Source: Sulfuritalea sp. (lineage in GTDB: Bacteria > Pseudomonadota > Gammaproteobacteria > Burkholderiales > Rhodocyclaceae). Taken from it: DNA of 64,000 nucleotides. Positions 26,700-35,424 of this stretch are shown here, piece by piece. Position 1 is the first letter of the stretch. Every line of letters begins with the position of its first letter. The stretch lies in the NCBI GenBank assembly GCA_022842325.1, contig JALHPU010000023.1, positions 1-64,000 of the forward strand. The letters are read 5' to 3'. Both the position numbers and the translations under genes were made by a program. Below the pieces are notes generated by a model, which saw only the letters and a list, made by a program, of their open reading frames with translations, was not told where the DNA came from and did not search any database.

Positions 26700-26717
26700 T
26701 GTCCTGATAGCCGGACA
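26700..26717. promoter_or_regulatory. Upstream activator site 1 (TGTCC-N8-GGACA)
   Basis: An exact inverted repeat TGTCC-N8-GGACA centred at 26708.5, about 100 bases upstream of the predicted start. It is shared with a second copy 69 bases further upstream. The pair is the likely binding site of the adjacent Fis-type activator. Confidence 0.65.
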
Positions 26718-26768
26718 CGAAAATCGATAAATTAACTTAATCTATTGAACTTATTGAATTTTAAAAAG

Positions 26769-26786
26769 TGTCCGGAAAACAGGACA
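26769..26786. promoter_or_regulatory. Upstream activator site 2 (TGTCC-N8-GGACA)
   Basis: Second copy of the same inverted repeat with identical arms and spacing, centred at 26777.5, just after the stop of the activator gene. The AT-rich stretch between the two copies and the promoter could allow the loop needed for sigma-54 activation. Confidence 0.65.
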
Positions 26787-26791
26787 ATCAC

Positions 26792-28282
26792 TCAGGTGTC
26801 GGTTTCCTGAGACAGGATGCCAAGGATGGCAAGCTTCTCGTACAGCTGGGCGCGGCTGATTCCCAGCAGCTTCGCCGCATGCAGCTTGACCCCGCCCGTG
26901 GCTTCCAGCGCCCGCAGAATCTCCTGGCGCTCTGCCATGGCGACCGCCTCGCGCAAGGGACGTACGCGTGGCTCCAGGGAATTCACCACAGATCCGGTCG
27001 GATCGAGCGCGGCCATCGGCTGAATATCCGGCAGCATCGGAAAGTCGGCGCCGGTGAGACGGCGGCTGTCGGACTGCGCCATCGCCTGCTCCAATACATT
27101 GCGCAGTTCGCGCACATTGCCCGGCCAATCGTAGGCTATCAGTCGCGCCAGGCCATCGGCGGCCAGGGTGCAGGAGGCTTCGCCGCCCTGCTCGGCAATC
27201 TGCTCCAGCAGGGTTTCGCACAGCATCGAGACGTCTTCGCGCCGTTCCCGCAGCGGCGGCAGACGAATCGGCAAAACGTTCAGCCGGTAATACAAGTCGG
27301 CGCGAAAACTCCCGGCATCCACCATGGCCTTGAGGTCGCGGCTGGTGGCGGCGATCACGCGGACATTGACGGCGCGCAACTGGTTGCCGCCCAGGGGTTC
27401 GACTTCTCCTTCCTGCAGGACTCGCAGCAATTTCGGCTGCAGGGCCAGCGGCATGTCGCCGACTTCATCCAGAAACAGCGTGCCGCCGTCGGCCAGCTGG
27501 AACTTGCCGCTGCGCGACTTGTTACCGGCGCCGGTATAGGCGCCCGGCTCGACGCCGAACAGCTCCGCCTCCAGCAGGGCTTCGGGAATCGCCGCGGCAT
27601 TGAGGCTGACCAGCGGCCCTTCGGCACGCCGGCTCGCGGCATGAATCGCGTGCGCCAGCAACTCCTTGCCGGTGCCGGTCTCGCCCAGCAGCAGCACCGC
27701 GCCTTCGCGCTCCGCGGCGCGGCGCGCCAGTTCCTTGGTATCCACCGCGAGGCGGCTGGCGCCGATGAACTGGCTGAAGCGATACTTGGCCTGACGCCCG
27801 TCCGCCAGTTGCTTGCGCACCGTGGCGAGGTCCGTCTGCATCTGCTGGAACTTCGAGACGATCGGCTTCAGCGCCTGCAGCCGGTCGTAGAGGATCACGC
27901 CGAGGGCGCCGATCACGTTGCCGGCTTCGCCATGCAGCGGGATGCGCGACACCACCATCTGGCGCCGTCCCAGGGTCAGGACATCCAGCAGGTCCGCCTG
28001 CCCGGTCTCCATCACCTGGCGCAAACGGCTGTTGGGCAGTACTTCCTCGATGGCACGGCCTTCGATCGGCTCGCTGCCGTTCCAGCCGATCAGCGCCTTG
28101 TACTTGTCATTGATCCAGGTGATGCGGCCGTCCTGATCGATGACCACGGCGCCTTCGTAAAGGCTGTCGAACAGCTTGACCAGGGATGAGGCGGCGAGTG
28201 CCCGAACTTCGGCATCGCTGGAAAGCCGTGCGGGAACCTGCCTCGCCACGAATGTGCGCTCAGCTCTGCTGGTCGCGCGCAT
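26792..28282 (-). CDS. PAS-AAA+-Fis sigma-54-dependent activator
   Basis: 496 residues. A PAS domain (~33-130, VVIDQDGRITWINDKYKALIG), a coiled-coil linker (~134-160), the AAA+ domain with Walker A GETGTGKE (200-207), the sigma-54 loop GAYTGA (247-252, usual GAFTGA) and Walker B LFLDEVGD, and a C-terminal Fis-type helix-turn-helix (AAKLLGISRAQLYEKL). The PAS domain implies a small-molecule or redox signal rather than phosphorylation. It should activate the adjacent promoter. The start is uncertain: ATG 28282 overlaps tatC by 23 bases, while GTG 28249 lies after the tatC stop. Confidence 0.87.
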   Translation of the reverse strand: MRATSRAERTFVARQVPARLSSDAEVRALAASSLVKLFDSLYEGAVVIDQDGRITWINDKYKALIGWNGSEPIEGRAIEEVLPNSRLRQVMETGQADLLDVLTLGRRQMVVSRIPLHGEAGNVIGALGVILYDRLQALKPIVSKFQQMQTDLATVRKQLADGRQAKYRFSQFIGASRLAVDTKELARRAAEREGAVLLLGETGTGKELLAHAIHAASRRAEGPLVSLNAAAIPEALLEAELFGVEPGAYTGAGNKSRSGKFQLADGGTLFLDEVGDMPLALQPKLLRVLQEGEVEPLGGNQLRAVNVRVIAATSRDLKAMVDAGSFRADLYYRLNVLPIRLPPLRERREDVSMLCETLLEQIAEQGGEASCTLAADGLARLIAYDWPGNVRELRNVLEQAMAQSDSRRLTGADFPMLPDIQPMAALDPTGSVVNSLEPRVRPLREAVAMAERQEILRALEATGGVKLHAAKLLGISRAQLYEKLAILGILSQETDT

Positions 28283-29078
28283 GCTGCTCTGCGCGATCAA
28301 GCTCCTGATTCATTTCCGCGTCGGACGGCGGCACGTAGTCGGACTCGCCTGTGGCCTCCGCAACCGGACGCACGATGAGGCTGGCCAGAACGATGCCGAG
28401 TTCATAGAGCAGCCACAGCGGCACCGCCATCATGAATTGCGAAATCACGTCGGGCGGCGTGAATACCGCGCCGACGACGAAAGCGCCGACGATCACGTAG
28501 GGCCGCCACTCGCGCAGCTTGACCACACTGACCACGCCGATCTTGACCAGCACAATGACGATCACCGGCACCTCGAAGGTGACGCCGAACGCAAGAAACA
28601 TGGTGAGGACGAAGGAGAAGTACTTCTCGATGTCGGTCATCCACGCCACGCCCTCCGGAGCGAACTGCGCCATGAAACCGAACACCATCGGGAAAAATGC
28701 AAAATAGGCGAAGGCCATGCCGATGAAAAACAATATCACCGAGGCGGCCAGCAGCGGCATCGCCAGTTTTTTCTCATGGGCATACAGGCCCGGCGCGACG
28801 AAGGCCCATACCTGGTACAGCACGTAAGGCAGGACGACGAGGAAAGCCACCGTCAGCGCCACCTTCATCGGCACCAGGAAAACGCCCACCACATCGGTAG
28901 CGATCATCTGGCCGCCGGCGGGCAGGGTCGCCAGCAGCGGCGCGGCGAGTACCGAATACAGTTCGCGGGCGTAAAAAGCCAGCGGCACGAACACGATGCC
29001 TACGGCGACGAAAACACGGATCAGGCGATCGCGCAGTTCGACCAGGTGTGAGAGGAAGGTCTCCTGTTCTTCAGCCAT
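28260..29078 (-). CDS. tatC: Twin-arginine translocase subunit TatC
   Basis: 272 residues, six-helix inner-membrane core of the Tat pathway. The N-terminal FLSHLVELRDRLIR contains the conserved E-L-R-x-R of the signal-peptide binding site. The ATG overlaps the tatB stop (TGATG on the coding strand). Exports folded, cofactor-containing proteins. Confidence 0.93.
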   Translation of the reverse strand: MAEEQETFLSHLVELRDRLIRVFVAVGIVFVPLAFYARELYSVLAAPLLATLPAGGQMIATDVVGVFLVPMKVALTVAFLVVLPYVLYQVWAFVAPGLYAHEKKLAMPLLAASVILFFIGMAFAYFAFFPMVFGFMAQFAPEGVAWMTDIEKYFSFVLTMFLAFGVTFEVPVIVIVLVKIGVVSVVKLREWRPYVIVGAFVVGAVFTPPDVISQFMMAVPLWLLYELGIVLASLIVRPVAEATGESDYVPPSDAEMNQELDRAEQHARDQQS

Positions 29079-29476
29079 CAGGACTTCTGCACTTCGGCAG
29101 CGACCGGCGCAGGTTCGGGCACCGCTATCGGCGCGGCGTCGGCACTCGGCACAATTTCAGGAGTCGGCGCTGGCGGCACGGCGTCAGCCGCCAGCGGCGC
29201 GATCGCAGTGCTCACCGTTGATTCGACCTCGCGCATTTCATGGGTCACCGAGGCCTCAAGGCCTTTCACCTGATCGGTCATCTGCTGCTGCATCTTTTTC
29301 AGCTCGTCGAGCTGCATTTCGCGATTGATATCGGACTTCACATCGCTGACATAGCGCTGCAGACGGCCCAGCAACAGTCCGGCGGTACGCGCCACCTTGG
29401 GCAGGCGCTCCGGGCCGATGACGACCAGCGCCACCATGGCAATGACCATCAACTCGGTAAGGCCGACGTCGAACAT
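29078..29476 (-). CDS. tatB: Twin-arginine translocase subunit TatB
   Basis: 132 residues. The short N-terminal membrane helix [26 protein letters not shown], with the conserved Glu and the GPERLP hinge, is followed by an amphipathic helix and a Pro/Ala-rich acidic tail. The tail is compatible with TatB length. The ATG at 29476 begins the canonical MFD start. Confidence 0.92.
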   Translation of the reverse strand: MFDVGLTELMVIAMVALVVIGPERLPKVARTAGLLLGRLQRYVSDVKSDINREMQLDELKKMQQQMTDQVKGLEASVTHEMREVESTVSTAIAPLAADAVPPAPTPEIVPSADAAPIAVPEPAPVAAEVQKS

Positions 29477-29560
29477 GGGTGTGCTGGAATTCCGGGGATG
29501 TTGGACAGGCTGGCAGCCGGCGGCTACACGAGCAGCCGGCAGACGACGCAAGCGAACAGA

Positions 29561-29791
29561 TCAGGTCTTGGTCTGCTCCCGGCGCGATTCGACGTCGATC
29601 GTTTGGCCGGAAACCTGCTGCGGCTCCGACTTGTCGGCAGGCTTGTCAGCCGAGGCCTCCTTCATGCCATCCTTGAAGCCCTTCACCGCGCCACCGAGGT
29701 CGGACCCCATGTTGCGCAGCTTCTTGGTGCCGAACACCAGCATGACGATTACCAGGACGATCAGCCAGTGCCAGATACTGAATGAACCCAT
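29561..29791 (-). CDS. tatA: Twin-arginine translocase subunit TatA
   Basis: 76 residues. Begins [20 protein letters not shown], with the [20 protein letters not shown] hinge and amphipathic helix, which form the pore ring. An 84-base spacer, GC-rich and palindromic in part, separates it from tatB. Confidence 0.93.
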   Translation of the reverse strand: MGSFSIWHWLIVLVIVMLVFGTKKLRNMGSDLGGAVKGFKDGMKEASADKPADKSEPQQVSGQTIDVESRREQTKT

Positions 29792-29820
29792 TATGTTTTC
29801 TCCTCGCGCTCAGTGAATTC

Positions 29821-30177
29821 TCAAGGCGCTTTACGCTTAAGCATGGAACCCAGGGGCTCGGGGCCGCCCAGGATATGAACGTGGAGATGATACACCTCCT
29901 GATGACCGATCCGCCCGGTGTTGATGATGGTGCGGAAGCCCTCGTTAAGCCCCTGACCCCTGGCCAGTTCGTTGGCCTTGGCCAGAATGCGTCCGAGCAC
30001 CATCTGGTGACTCATGTCGGCCTCCATCAGCGAGGCGATGTGCAGCTTGGGCACGATCATGAAATGCACCGGCGCAATCGGGTTGATGTCATGGAAGGCG
30101 AAGATTTCCTCGTCTTCGTAGATCTTCTTCGCAGGAATCTCGCCGCGTGCAATCCTGCAGAAAATGCAGTCGCTCAT
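29821..30177 (-). CDS. hinT: HIT-family purine nucleoside phosphoramidase HinT
   Basis: 118 residues. The histidine triad HLHVHIL near the C-terminus and the N-terminal CIFCRIARGEIPAK (zinc-type Cys pair) are typical. It hydrolyses adenosine phosphoramidates and lysyl-AMP. Its ATG shares one base with the hisE stop, so it is translated with the histidine genes. Confidence 0.92.
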   Translation of the reverse strand: MSDCIFCRIARGEIPAKKIYEDEEIFAFHDINPIAPVHFMIVPKLHIASLMEADMSHQMVLGRILAKANELARGQGLNEGFRTIINTGRIGHQEVYHLHVHILGGPEPLGSMLKRKAP

Positions 30178-30503
30178 TATTCAGGGCTCCGGCTGTTCTT
30201 CTCGTCGATCCCCGAGATCCCCTCGCGCCGGCGAAACTCGACCATCACGTCATCGACGCCGATGCCGAACTGGGTCAGCAGGATCATGCTGTGGAACCAG
30301 AGGTCGGTCACCTCGCGCACCAGGTGCAGGCGATCGCCGTCCTTGGCCGCCATGATGACCTCGGCCGCCTCCTCGGCCACCTTCTTGCAGATCGCGTCGG
30401 TGCCCTTGGCATACAGGCTGGCGACATAGGAGGTATCGGGCGCGGCGCCCTTGCGTTCCAGCAGCGTGGCCTGCACGCGGTGCATGATTTCAAGATCGAT
30501 CAT
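30177..30503 (-). CDS. hisE: Phosphoribosyl-ATP diphosphatase HisE
   Basis: 108 residues. MazG-like helical protein with the metal-binding EEAAEVIMAAKDGD and EVTDLWFH motifs. Catalyses step 2 of histidine synthesis. It is encoded separately from hisI, as usual in betaproteobacteria. Confidence 0.93.
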   Translation of the reverse strand: MIDLEIMHRVQATLLERKGAAPDTSYVASLYAKGTDAICKKVAEEAAEVIMAAKDGDRLHLVREVTDLWFHSMILLTQFGIGVDDVMVEFRRREGISGIDEKNSRSPE

Positions 30504-30523
30504 TTTTACTTCCTTTCCCCCGT

Positions 30524-30616
30524 CCCCCTTCCCAAGGAAGGGGGTGACGATTGTTCGCGGGCTACGCCCACTCCGTGCATGGCTCGAGCCGCCTTGGGAC
30601 GGCCCGACGGCAGCTC
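30524..30616. repeat. Composite hairpin repeat, copy A
   Basis: Three stems in ~93 bases: CCCCCTTCC/GGAAGGGGG (30524-30544), GGGC/GCCC with loop TAC (30559-30569), and GAGCCGCC/GGCAGCTC (30586-30616) around the conserved CTTGGGACGGCCCG. It fills the hisI-hisE spacer and reaches the hisI stop. The third stem pairs fully, with one G-U, only in the strand that is transcribed. Confidence 0.7.
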
Positions 30617-30998
30617 ATTTGTAAATCTCCTTCGGATCCTTGAGGACGGGCTCGACATCCTGCCAGCCCGAGGTTTCAAGCCGGTTGAAAAAGCAGCTGC
30701 GCCGACCGGTGTGGCAGGCGATGCCGCCAATCTGCTCGATCTTCAACAACACCACATCCTTGTCGCAATCGACGCGCAATTCCAGCACCTTCTGCGTGTG
30801 ACCCGACTCTTCGCCCTTGTGCCAGAGACGCCCTCGCGAACGCGACCAATACACGGCATGGCCCGATTCCACGGTCAATGCCAGCGATTCGCGGTTCATC
30901 CAGGCGAACATCAGCACCTCGCCGGTCACCGCATCCTGGGCGATCGCGGGAACCAGGCCCTGATCGTCCCACCGAACTTCATCGAGCCATTTGCTCAT
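30615..30998 (-). CDS. hisI: Phosphoribosyl-AMP cyclohydrolase HisI
   Basis: 127 residues. The zinc and active-site cysteines are visible in [11 protein letters not shown] and [12 protein letters not shown], and the substrate stretch [18 protein letters not shown] is intact. Catalyses step 3 of histidine synthesis. Followed and preceded by copies of a hairpin repeat. Confidence 0.93.
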   Translation of the reverse strand: MSKWLDEVRWDDQGLVPAIAQDAVTGEVLMFAWMNRESLALTVESGHAVYWSRSRGRLWHKGEESGHTQKVLELRVDCDKDVVLLKIEQIGGIACHTGRRSCFFNRLETSGWQDVEPVLKDPKEIYK

Positions 30999-31008
30999 CC
31001 CGTTCTCG

Positions 31009-31097
31009 CCAGGCCGCGCGACAAGGGCGGCAAGTCAACAACACGGAAGGCGCAACGCGCCTGAACATCCGTCACCCCCCTTCCACGGGAAGGGGGG
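31009..31097. repeat. Composite hairpin repeat, copy C (inverted)
   Basis: Same element in the opposite orientation: CCCCCCTTCC/GGAAGGGGGG with loop ACG (31075-31097), AGGCGC/GCGCCT with loop AAC (31048-31062), and a weak third stem near 31009-31035. It lies between hisF and hisI. The outer stem is followed by further G-runs to 31107. Confidence 0.6.
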
Positions 31098-31119
31098 GCG
31101 GGGGGGATGGTCGTCCGTT

Positions 31120-31878
31120 TCAAAGTCGCACCTCGATGCCGCGACTGCGCATGTATTCCTTGGCCTGGCGCACGGTGTACTCGCCATAGTGAAAAATGCT
31201 CGCTGCCAGCACGGCATCCGCACGGCCGTCGGTAACACCGTCGGCCAGATGCTGCAGCGTGCCGACACCGCCGCTGGCGATCACCGGAATGCCCACTGCG
31301 TCGGCAACGGCGCGCGTCAGTACCAGATCGAAGCCGGCCTTGGTGCCGTCGCGGTCCATGCTGGTCAGCAGGATCTCCCCGGCGCCCAGGCTCTCGACCT
31401 TGCGTGCCCACTCGATGGCATCGAGCCCGGTGTTCTTGCGTCCGCCATGGGTGAACACGTCCCAGCGTCCCGGCGTCGTCTGCTTGGCATCGATGGCCAC
31501 CACGATGCACTGCGCGCCGACCCTGGCCGACGCGTCGGCCACCAGTTGCGGGTTAGTCACGGCCGCCGTATTCATGCTGACCTTGTCGGCACCGGCATTC
31601 AGCAGCCGGCGCACGTCCTCGACCTGGCGCACGCCGCCGCCCACGGTCAGCGGAATGAAGACCTGCGAAGCGACGGCCTCGATGATGTGCAGGATGAGGT
31701 CGCGATCGTCGGAACTGGCCGTGATGTCGAGAAAGGTGATTTCGTCGGCGCCCTGCTCGTCGTAGCGCCGTGCGATCTCGACCGGATCGCCGGCATCGCG
31801 CAGTTCGACGAAGTTGACGCCCTTGACCACGCGGCCGGCGTTGACGTCGAGACAGGGGATGATGCGTTTGGCGAGCAT
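31120..31878 (-). CDS. hisF: Imidazole glycerol phosphate synthase subunit HisF
   Basis: 252 residues, TIM barrel. Starts [20 protein letters not shown] with the catalytic Asp, and has the second catalytic Asp in [10 protein letters not shown]. Uses ammonia from HisH to close the imidazole ring, releasing IGP and AICAR. Confidence 0.94.
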   Translation of the reverse strand: MLAKRIIPCLDVNAGRVVKGVNFVELRDAGDPVEIARRYDEQGADEITFLDITASSDDRDLILHIIEAVASQVFIPLTVGGGVRQVEDVRRLLNAGADKVSMNTAAVTNPQLVADASARVGAQCIVVAIDAKQTTPGRWDVFTHGGRKNTGLDAIEWARKVESLGAGEILLTSMDRDGTKAGFDLVLTRAVADAVGIPVIASGGVGTLQHLADGVTDGRADAVLAASIFHYGEYTVRQAKEYMRSRGIEVRL

Positions 31879-31940
31879 TAACGTGAAATAACTCGTTCGG
31901 AGCGACTGGTGATAGTCGAGCGAAGCGAGCCGATCGGTAG

Positions 31941-31956
31941 CCCCCCGCGAGGGGGG
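31941..31956. other. GNRA-loop hairpin in hisA-hisF spacer
   Basis: CCCCCC, a GCGA tetraloop and GGGGGG form a 6-pair stem, followed by further G-runs. It lies in the 150-base spacer, which otherwise shows a short GACT/AGTC palindrome at ~31904-31918 and no coding sequence. Confidence 0.45.
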
Positions 31957-32028
31957 ATGGGGGGGCGGGCCTTCAATTCGCCTTTCGCGTGTTTCATCAT
32001 CGGTACGTGGATCTCGCTGCCATGATCG

Positions 32029-32772
32029 TTAGCGGCCGGAGAGCTTGTCCGCCTCAGCCTGGGCTTTGCGGAAATCCAGCGTGCCTTCGTAGATCGCGCG
32101 ACCGGTGATGGCACCCGAGATGCCCTCGCCCTGCACCGCGCAGAGCGCCTTGACGTCCTTCATGCTGGCTATGCCGCCGCTGGCGATCACGGGGATGCGC
32201 AGCGCCTGCGCCAGTTTCACCGTGGCCTCGATGTTGACCCCGGAGAGCATGCCGTCGCGGCCGATATCGGTGTAGATCACGGCCTCGACGCCATAGTCCT
32301 CGAATTTCTTGGCCAGGTCGACCACGTCGTGGCCGGTCATCTTGGACCAGCCGTCGACCGCCACCTTGCCGTCCCTGGCATCGAGGCCGACGATGATGTG
32401 GCCGGGAAAGGCACCGCAGGCATCGTGCAGAAAGCCCGGGTTCTTCACCGCGGCGGTGCCTATGATGACGTAGGTAAGGCCGTCGTCGAGACAGCGCTCG
32501 ATGGTATCGAGGTCGCGAATTCCGCCGCCCAGTTGCACGGGAATTTCTTCGCCGACTTCCTGGAGAATGGCCTTGATCGCCGCTTCGTTCTTCGGCTTGC
32601 CGGCAAAGGCGCCATTCAGGTCGACCAGATGCAGGCGGCGCGCGCCCTGGTCGATCCAGTGCCGGGCCATGGCCGCCGGATCTTCGGAAAACACCGTGGC
32701 ATCGTCCATTGCGCCCTGCTTCAAGCGGACGCAGTGACCATCCTTGAGATCAATCGCGGGTATCAGCAGCAT
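32029..32772 (-). CDS. hisA: ProFAR isomerase HisA
   Basis: 247 residues, TIM barrel homologous to HisF. The catalytic Asp at the start ([20 protein letters not shown]) and the second in [12 protein letters not shown] are intact. Catalyses step 4 of histidine synthesis. Confidence 0.94.
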   Translation of the reverse strand: MLLIPAIDLKDGHCVRLKQGAMDDATVFSEDPAAMARHWIDQGARRLHLVDLNGAFAGKPKNEAAIKAILQEVGEEIPVQLGGGIRDLDTIERCLDDGLTYVIIGTAAVKNPGFLHDACGAFPGHIIVGLDARDGKVAVDGWSKMTGHDVVDLAKKFEDYGVEAVIYTDIGRDGMLSGVNIEATVKLAQALRIPVIASGGIASMKDVKALCAVQGEGISGAITGRAIYEGTLDFRKAQAEADKLSGR

Positions 32773-32811
32773 AGGGAGATGTCGAGATATGAAAAGACCG
32801 GAGGCCTTGGA

Positions 32812-33447
32812 TCAGGGATTCCAGCGCATGAAATTGCCGAGCAGTCGCAACCCGGCCTGGGCGCTTTTTTCCGGGTGGAATTGAACAGCGAAGATGTTAG
32901 CGTGGGCAATCGCGCTGGTAAAGGGGATGCCGTAGTGGGTCGAGCCGGCAATCACCTCGGGGGTCTGCGGCTCGACGTAATAGCTATGCACGAAATAGAA
33001 GCGCGCGTTGTCCTCGATGCCGTCCCACAGCGCGTGGGGCTCGGCCTGCTGGACCTGGTTCCAGCCCATGTGCGGCACCTTGAGCCGCGTGCCGTCAGGC
33101 GCGACCATGGCGGCATGGGGAAAGCGTGGCACGCGGCCGGGCAGGATCTCCAGGCCCATCACGTCGCCTTCTTCGGCATGACCGAAGAGCATCTGCAGGC
33201 CGACGCAAATGCCGAGAAAGGGCTTTTCCGCGGCGGCGCGAATCACCGACTCGCGCAAGCCGCGCGCCGACAGTTCGCGCATGCAATCCGGCATCGCACC
33301 CTGACCGGGCACGACAACGCGGTCCGCCGCGGCGATCTCGGCGGCATCGGAGCTGACCCGGACGTCGGCTTCGGGGGCCACGTGCTCGATGGCCTTGGCC
33401 ACCGAGCGCAGGTTACCCATGCCGTAATCGACTACCACGACCTTCAT
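32812..33447 (-). CDS. hisH: Imidazole glycerol phosphate synthase subunit HisH
   Basis: 211 residues, class I glutamine amidotransferase. The nucleophile elbow is FLGICVGLQMLF (Cys) and the His-Glu dyad is VQFHPEKS. Delivers ammonia to HisF. ATG 33447 gives the usual KVVVVDYGMGN start; an ATG two codons upstream is also possible. Confidence 0.93.
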   Translation of the reverse strand: MKVVVVDYGMGNLRSVAKAIEHVAPEADVRVSSDAAEIAAADRVVVPGQGAMPDCMRELSARGLRESVIRAAAEKPFLGICVGLQMLFGHAEEGDVMGLEILPGRVPRFPHAAMVAPDGTRLKVPHMGWNQVQQAEPHALWDGIEDNARFYFVHSYYVEPQTPEVIAGSTHYGIPFTSAIAHANIFAVQFHPEKSAQAGLRLLGNFMRWNP

Positions 33448-33462
33448 GGACATTCCCCCCAT

Positions 33463-33556
33463 CCCCCTTTCCGGGAAAGGGGGTGACAGGGGTTCGCCGC
33501 TTCGCGGCTCCATGTCGTTGACTGCGCCATCCTTGGGACGGCCCGGCGGATGGCGC
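33463..33556. repeat. Composite hairpin repeat, copy B
   Basis: Outer stem CCCCCTTT/AAAGGGGG (33463-33483), inner stem GCCGC/GCGGC with loop TTC (33496-33508), and third stem GCGCCATCC/GGATGGCGC, perfect over nine pairs (33524-33556), around CTTGGGACGGCCCGGC. It fills the hisB-hisH spacer. Same orientation as copy A but different stem bases, with pairing kept. Confidence 0.72.
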
Positions 33557-33567
33557 TCATGGAAGAA

Positions 33568-34155
33568 TCAGAGCGAACCTTTGGTCGAAGGAATGGCGCC
33601 GGCGGCGCGCGGATCAGCCTCCACCGCCATGCGCAAGGCGCGGGCAAAGGCCTTGAACACGGTCTCGGCCTGGTGGTGGGAATTGTCGCCGCGCAGGGCG
33701 TCGATGTGCAGCGTCATCCCGGCATGATTGACCAGGCCCTGGAAGAACTCGCGCACCAGATCGACATCGAACTCGCCGATGGTCGCCCGCGTGAAGGGCA
33801 CGTTGAAAACCAGGCCCGGTCGTCCGGACAGATCCACCACCACGCGCGACAAGGCCTCGTCAAGCGGCACGTAGGCATGCCCGTAGCGGCGCAGGCCCTT
33901 CTTGTCGCCGACGGCCTTGGCCAGGGCCTGGCCGATGGTGATGCCGACATCCTCAATGGTGTGATGCGCATCGATGTGCAGATCGCCCTTCGCCTCGACC
34001 GTCAAGTCGATCATGCCGTGGCGCGCGATCTGGTCCAGCATGTGGTCGAAAAAGCCGATGCCGGTGGCGAGTTTGGAGACACCGGTGCCATCGAGATCGA
34101 GGGCGACGCGGATTTTTGTTTCCAGGGTATTGCGGGTGATTTCGGCTTGCCGCAT
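33568..34155 (-). CDS. hisB: Imidazoleglycerol-phosphate dehydratase HisB
   Basis: 195 residues, the standard length of the monofunctional dehydratase. The manganese-binding motifs HHTIEDVGI and [12 protein letters not shown] are intact, as are FFDHMLDQ and HIDAHH. Catalyses step 6 of histidine synthesis. The ATG at 34155 gives the usual short N-terminus. Now divergent from hisC. Confidence 0.93.
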   Translation of the reverse strand: MRQAEITRNTLETKIRVALDLDGTGVSKLATGIGFFDHMLDQIARHGMIDLTVEAKGDLHIDAHHTIEDVGITIGQALAKAVGDKKGLRRYGHAYVPLDEALSRVVVDLSGRPGLVFNVPFTRATIGEFDVDLVREFFQGLVNHAGMTLHIDALRGDNSHHQAETVFKAFARALRMAVEADPRAAGAIPSTKGSL

Positions 34156-34268
34156 GGCGGTGATGATCAGGCAAAGGGTCGAGGGCTGCATGATACCATC
34201 GGCCTAGCAGCCTGCACGCCGCGTCCATACCTCAATCACCACTACCGAATTAGCCATTCCGCCTAGCC

Positions 34269-35330
34269 ATGAGCCGCTTCTGGAGCGATGTCGTCAAGGG
34301 GCTCAAGCCCTACGTGCCGGGCGAGCAACCCAAGCTCGCCAACCTGGTGAAACTCAACACCAACGAGAACCCGTACGGCCCCTCGCCGCGCGCGCTCGAA
34401 GCGATCCGCGCGGCCACCGGGGAATCGCTGAAGCTCTATCCCGATCCGAACGCCGAGCAACTCAAGCTCGCCATCGCCAAATATCACGCCGTCGATTCAA
34501 GCAATGTCTTCGTCGGCAATGGCTCGGACGAAGTTCTGGCACATGTCTTTCTCGGCTTGCTGAAGCAGGCGCAGCCGATCCTGTTTCCCGATATCAGCTA
34601 CAGCTTTTATCCGGTGTATTGCGGCCTGTACCAGATGGACTTCGAAACCATTCCGCTGGCCGGCGATTTCTCGATCCAGATCGGTGCCTATGCCAGGCCG
34701 AACGGCGGGATCGTTTTCCCCAATCCGAATGCGCCGACCGGCTGCCTGGTGCCCCTGGCTGACATCGAACGCCTGTTGCAATCGAACCGGGATTCGGTGG
34801 TGGTGATCGACGAAGCCTATGTCGATTTCGGCGGCGAGAGCGCGATTCCGCTGACCGTCAGCTACCCGAATCTGCTGGTGGTGCAGACCTTGTCCAAGTC
34901 GCGCTCCCTGGCCGGACTGCGGGTCGGCTTCGCCGTCGGCCACACCGACCTGATCGAGGCGCTGAACCGGGTCAAGGACAGCTTCAATTCCTACCCGCTG
35001 GACCGCCTGGCGATTGCCGGCGCGGTGGCAGCCTTTGAAGACCGCGAGTATTTCGACAAGACCTGTCAGGCCGTGATAGCCACGCGCGAGAAACTGATCG
35101 GCGACTTGAAAGCATTGGGTTTCGAAGTGCTGCCGTCGGCGGCCAACTTCATTTTCGCCCGCCATCCGCAACGCGATGCCCAGGAGTCGGCGCTGGCGCT
35201 ACGCCAACGCAGCATCATCGTGCGCCACTTCAAGCTGCCGCGCATCGAACAGTTCCTGCGGATTACCGTCGGCACCGACGAGCAGTGCGCGGCGCTGATT
35301 GCTGCGCTGAAGGAAATCCTCAGTTCTTGA
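34269..35330 (+). CDS. hisC: Histidinol-phosphate aminotransferase HisC, inverted relative to the operon
   Basis: 353 residues, fold type I PLP enzyme, apparently intact. [12 protein letters not shown] at the N-terminus, [18 protein letters not shown] and the PLP-lysine motif [14 protein letters not shown] are present. Catalyses step 7. The gene sits where hisC belongs (between hisD and hisB) but on the opposite strand from all neighbours, so it must have its own promoter in the 113 bases upstream; no convincing one was found. Its 3' end merges with tandem copies of the hisD tail. Confidence 0.93.
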   Translation: MSRFWSDVVKGLKPYVPGEQPKLANLVKLNTNENPYGPSPRALEAIRAATGESLKLYPDPNAEQLKLAIAKYHAVDSSNVFVGNGSDEVLAHVFLGLLKQAQPILFPDISYSFYPVYCGLYQMDFETIPLAGDFSIQIGAYARPNGGIVFPNPNAPTGCLVPLADIERLLQSNRDSVVVIDEAYVDFGGESAIPLTVSYPNLLVVQTLSKSRSLAGLRVGFAVGHTDLIEALNRVKDSFNSYPLDRLAIAGAVAAFEDREYFDKTCQAVIATREKLIGDLKALGFEVLPSAANFIFARHPQRDAQESALALRQRSIIVRHFKLPRIEQFLRITVGTDEQCAALIAALKEILSS

Positions 35331-35424
35331 TGCGCAGCTCCGCCGACTAGGGCTTTATGCGCAGCTCCGCCGACTAGGGCTTTATGCGCAGCTCCGCCGA
35401 CTAGGGCTTTATGCGCAGCTCCGC
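35331..35424. repeat. Tandem 27-base repeat duplicating the 3' end of hisD
   Basis: Three exact 27-base units (35331-35357, 35358-35384, 35385-35411) and a 13-base partial lie between hisC and hisD. On the hisD strand each unit is nine codons, SAELRIKP and a stop, identical to the hisD C-terminus apart from the first residue. A degraded unit (SAELRIKN, stop) overlaps the hisC 3' end. This is tandem duplication of the hisD end at the inversion junction. Confidence 0.9.

Noticed and set aside
31080..31107. G-quadruplex or regulatory G-run in the hisF-hisI spacer
   Set aside because: The G-runs are mostly explained by the outer stem of the hairpin repeat, and the transcribed strand is C-rich.
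34156..34268. Inverted repeats flanking hisC that could explain the inversion
   Set aside because: Only a few bases (CTAG, GGCGG) are shared between the two ends, not enough to support a recombination site.
35331..35424. CRISPR-like array
   Set aside because: The units are directly adjacent with no spacers and match the end of hisD.
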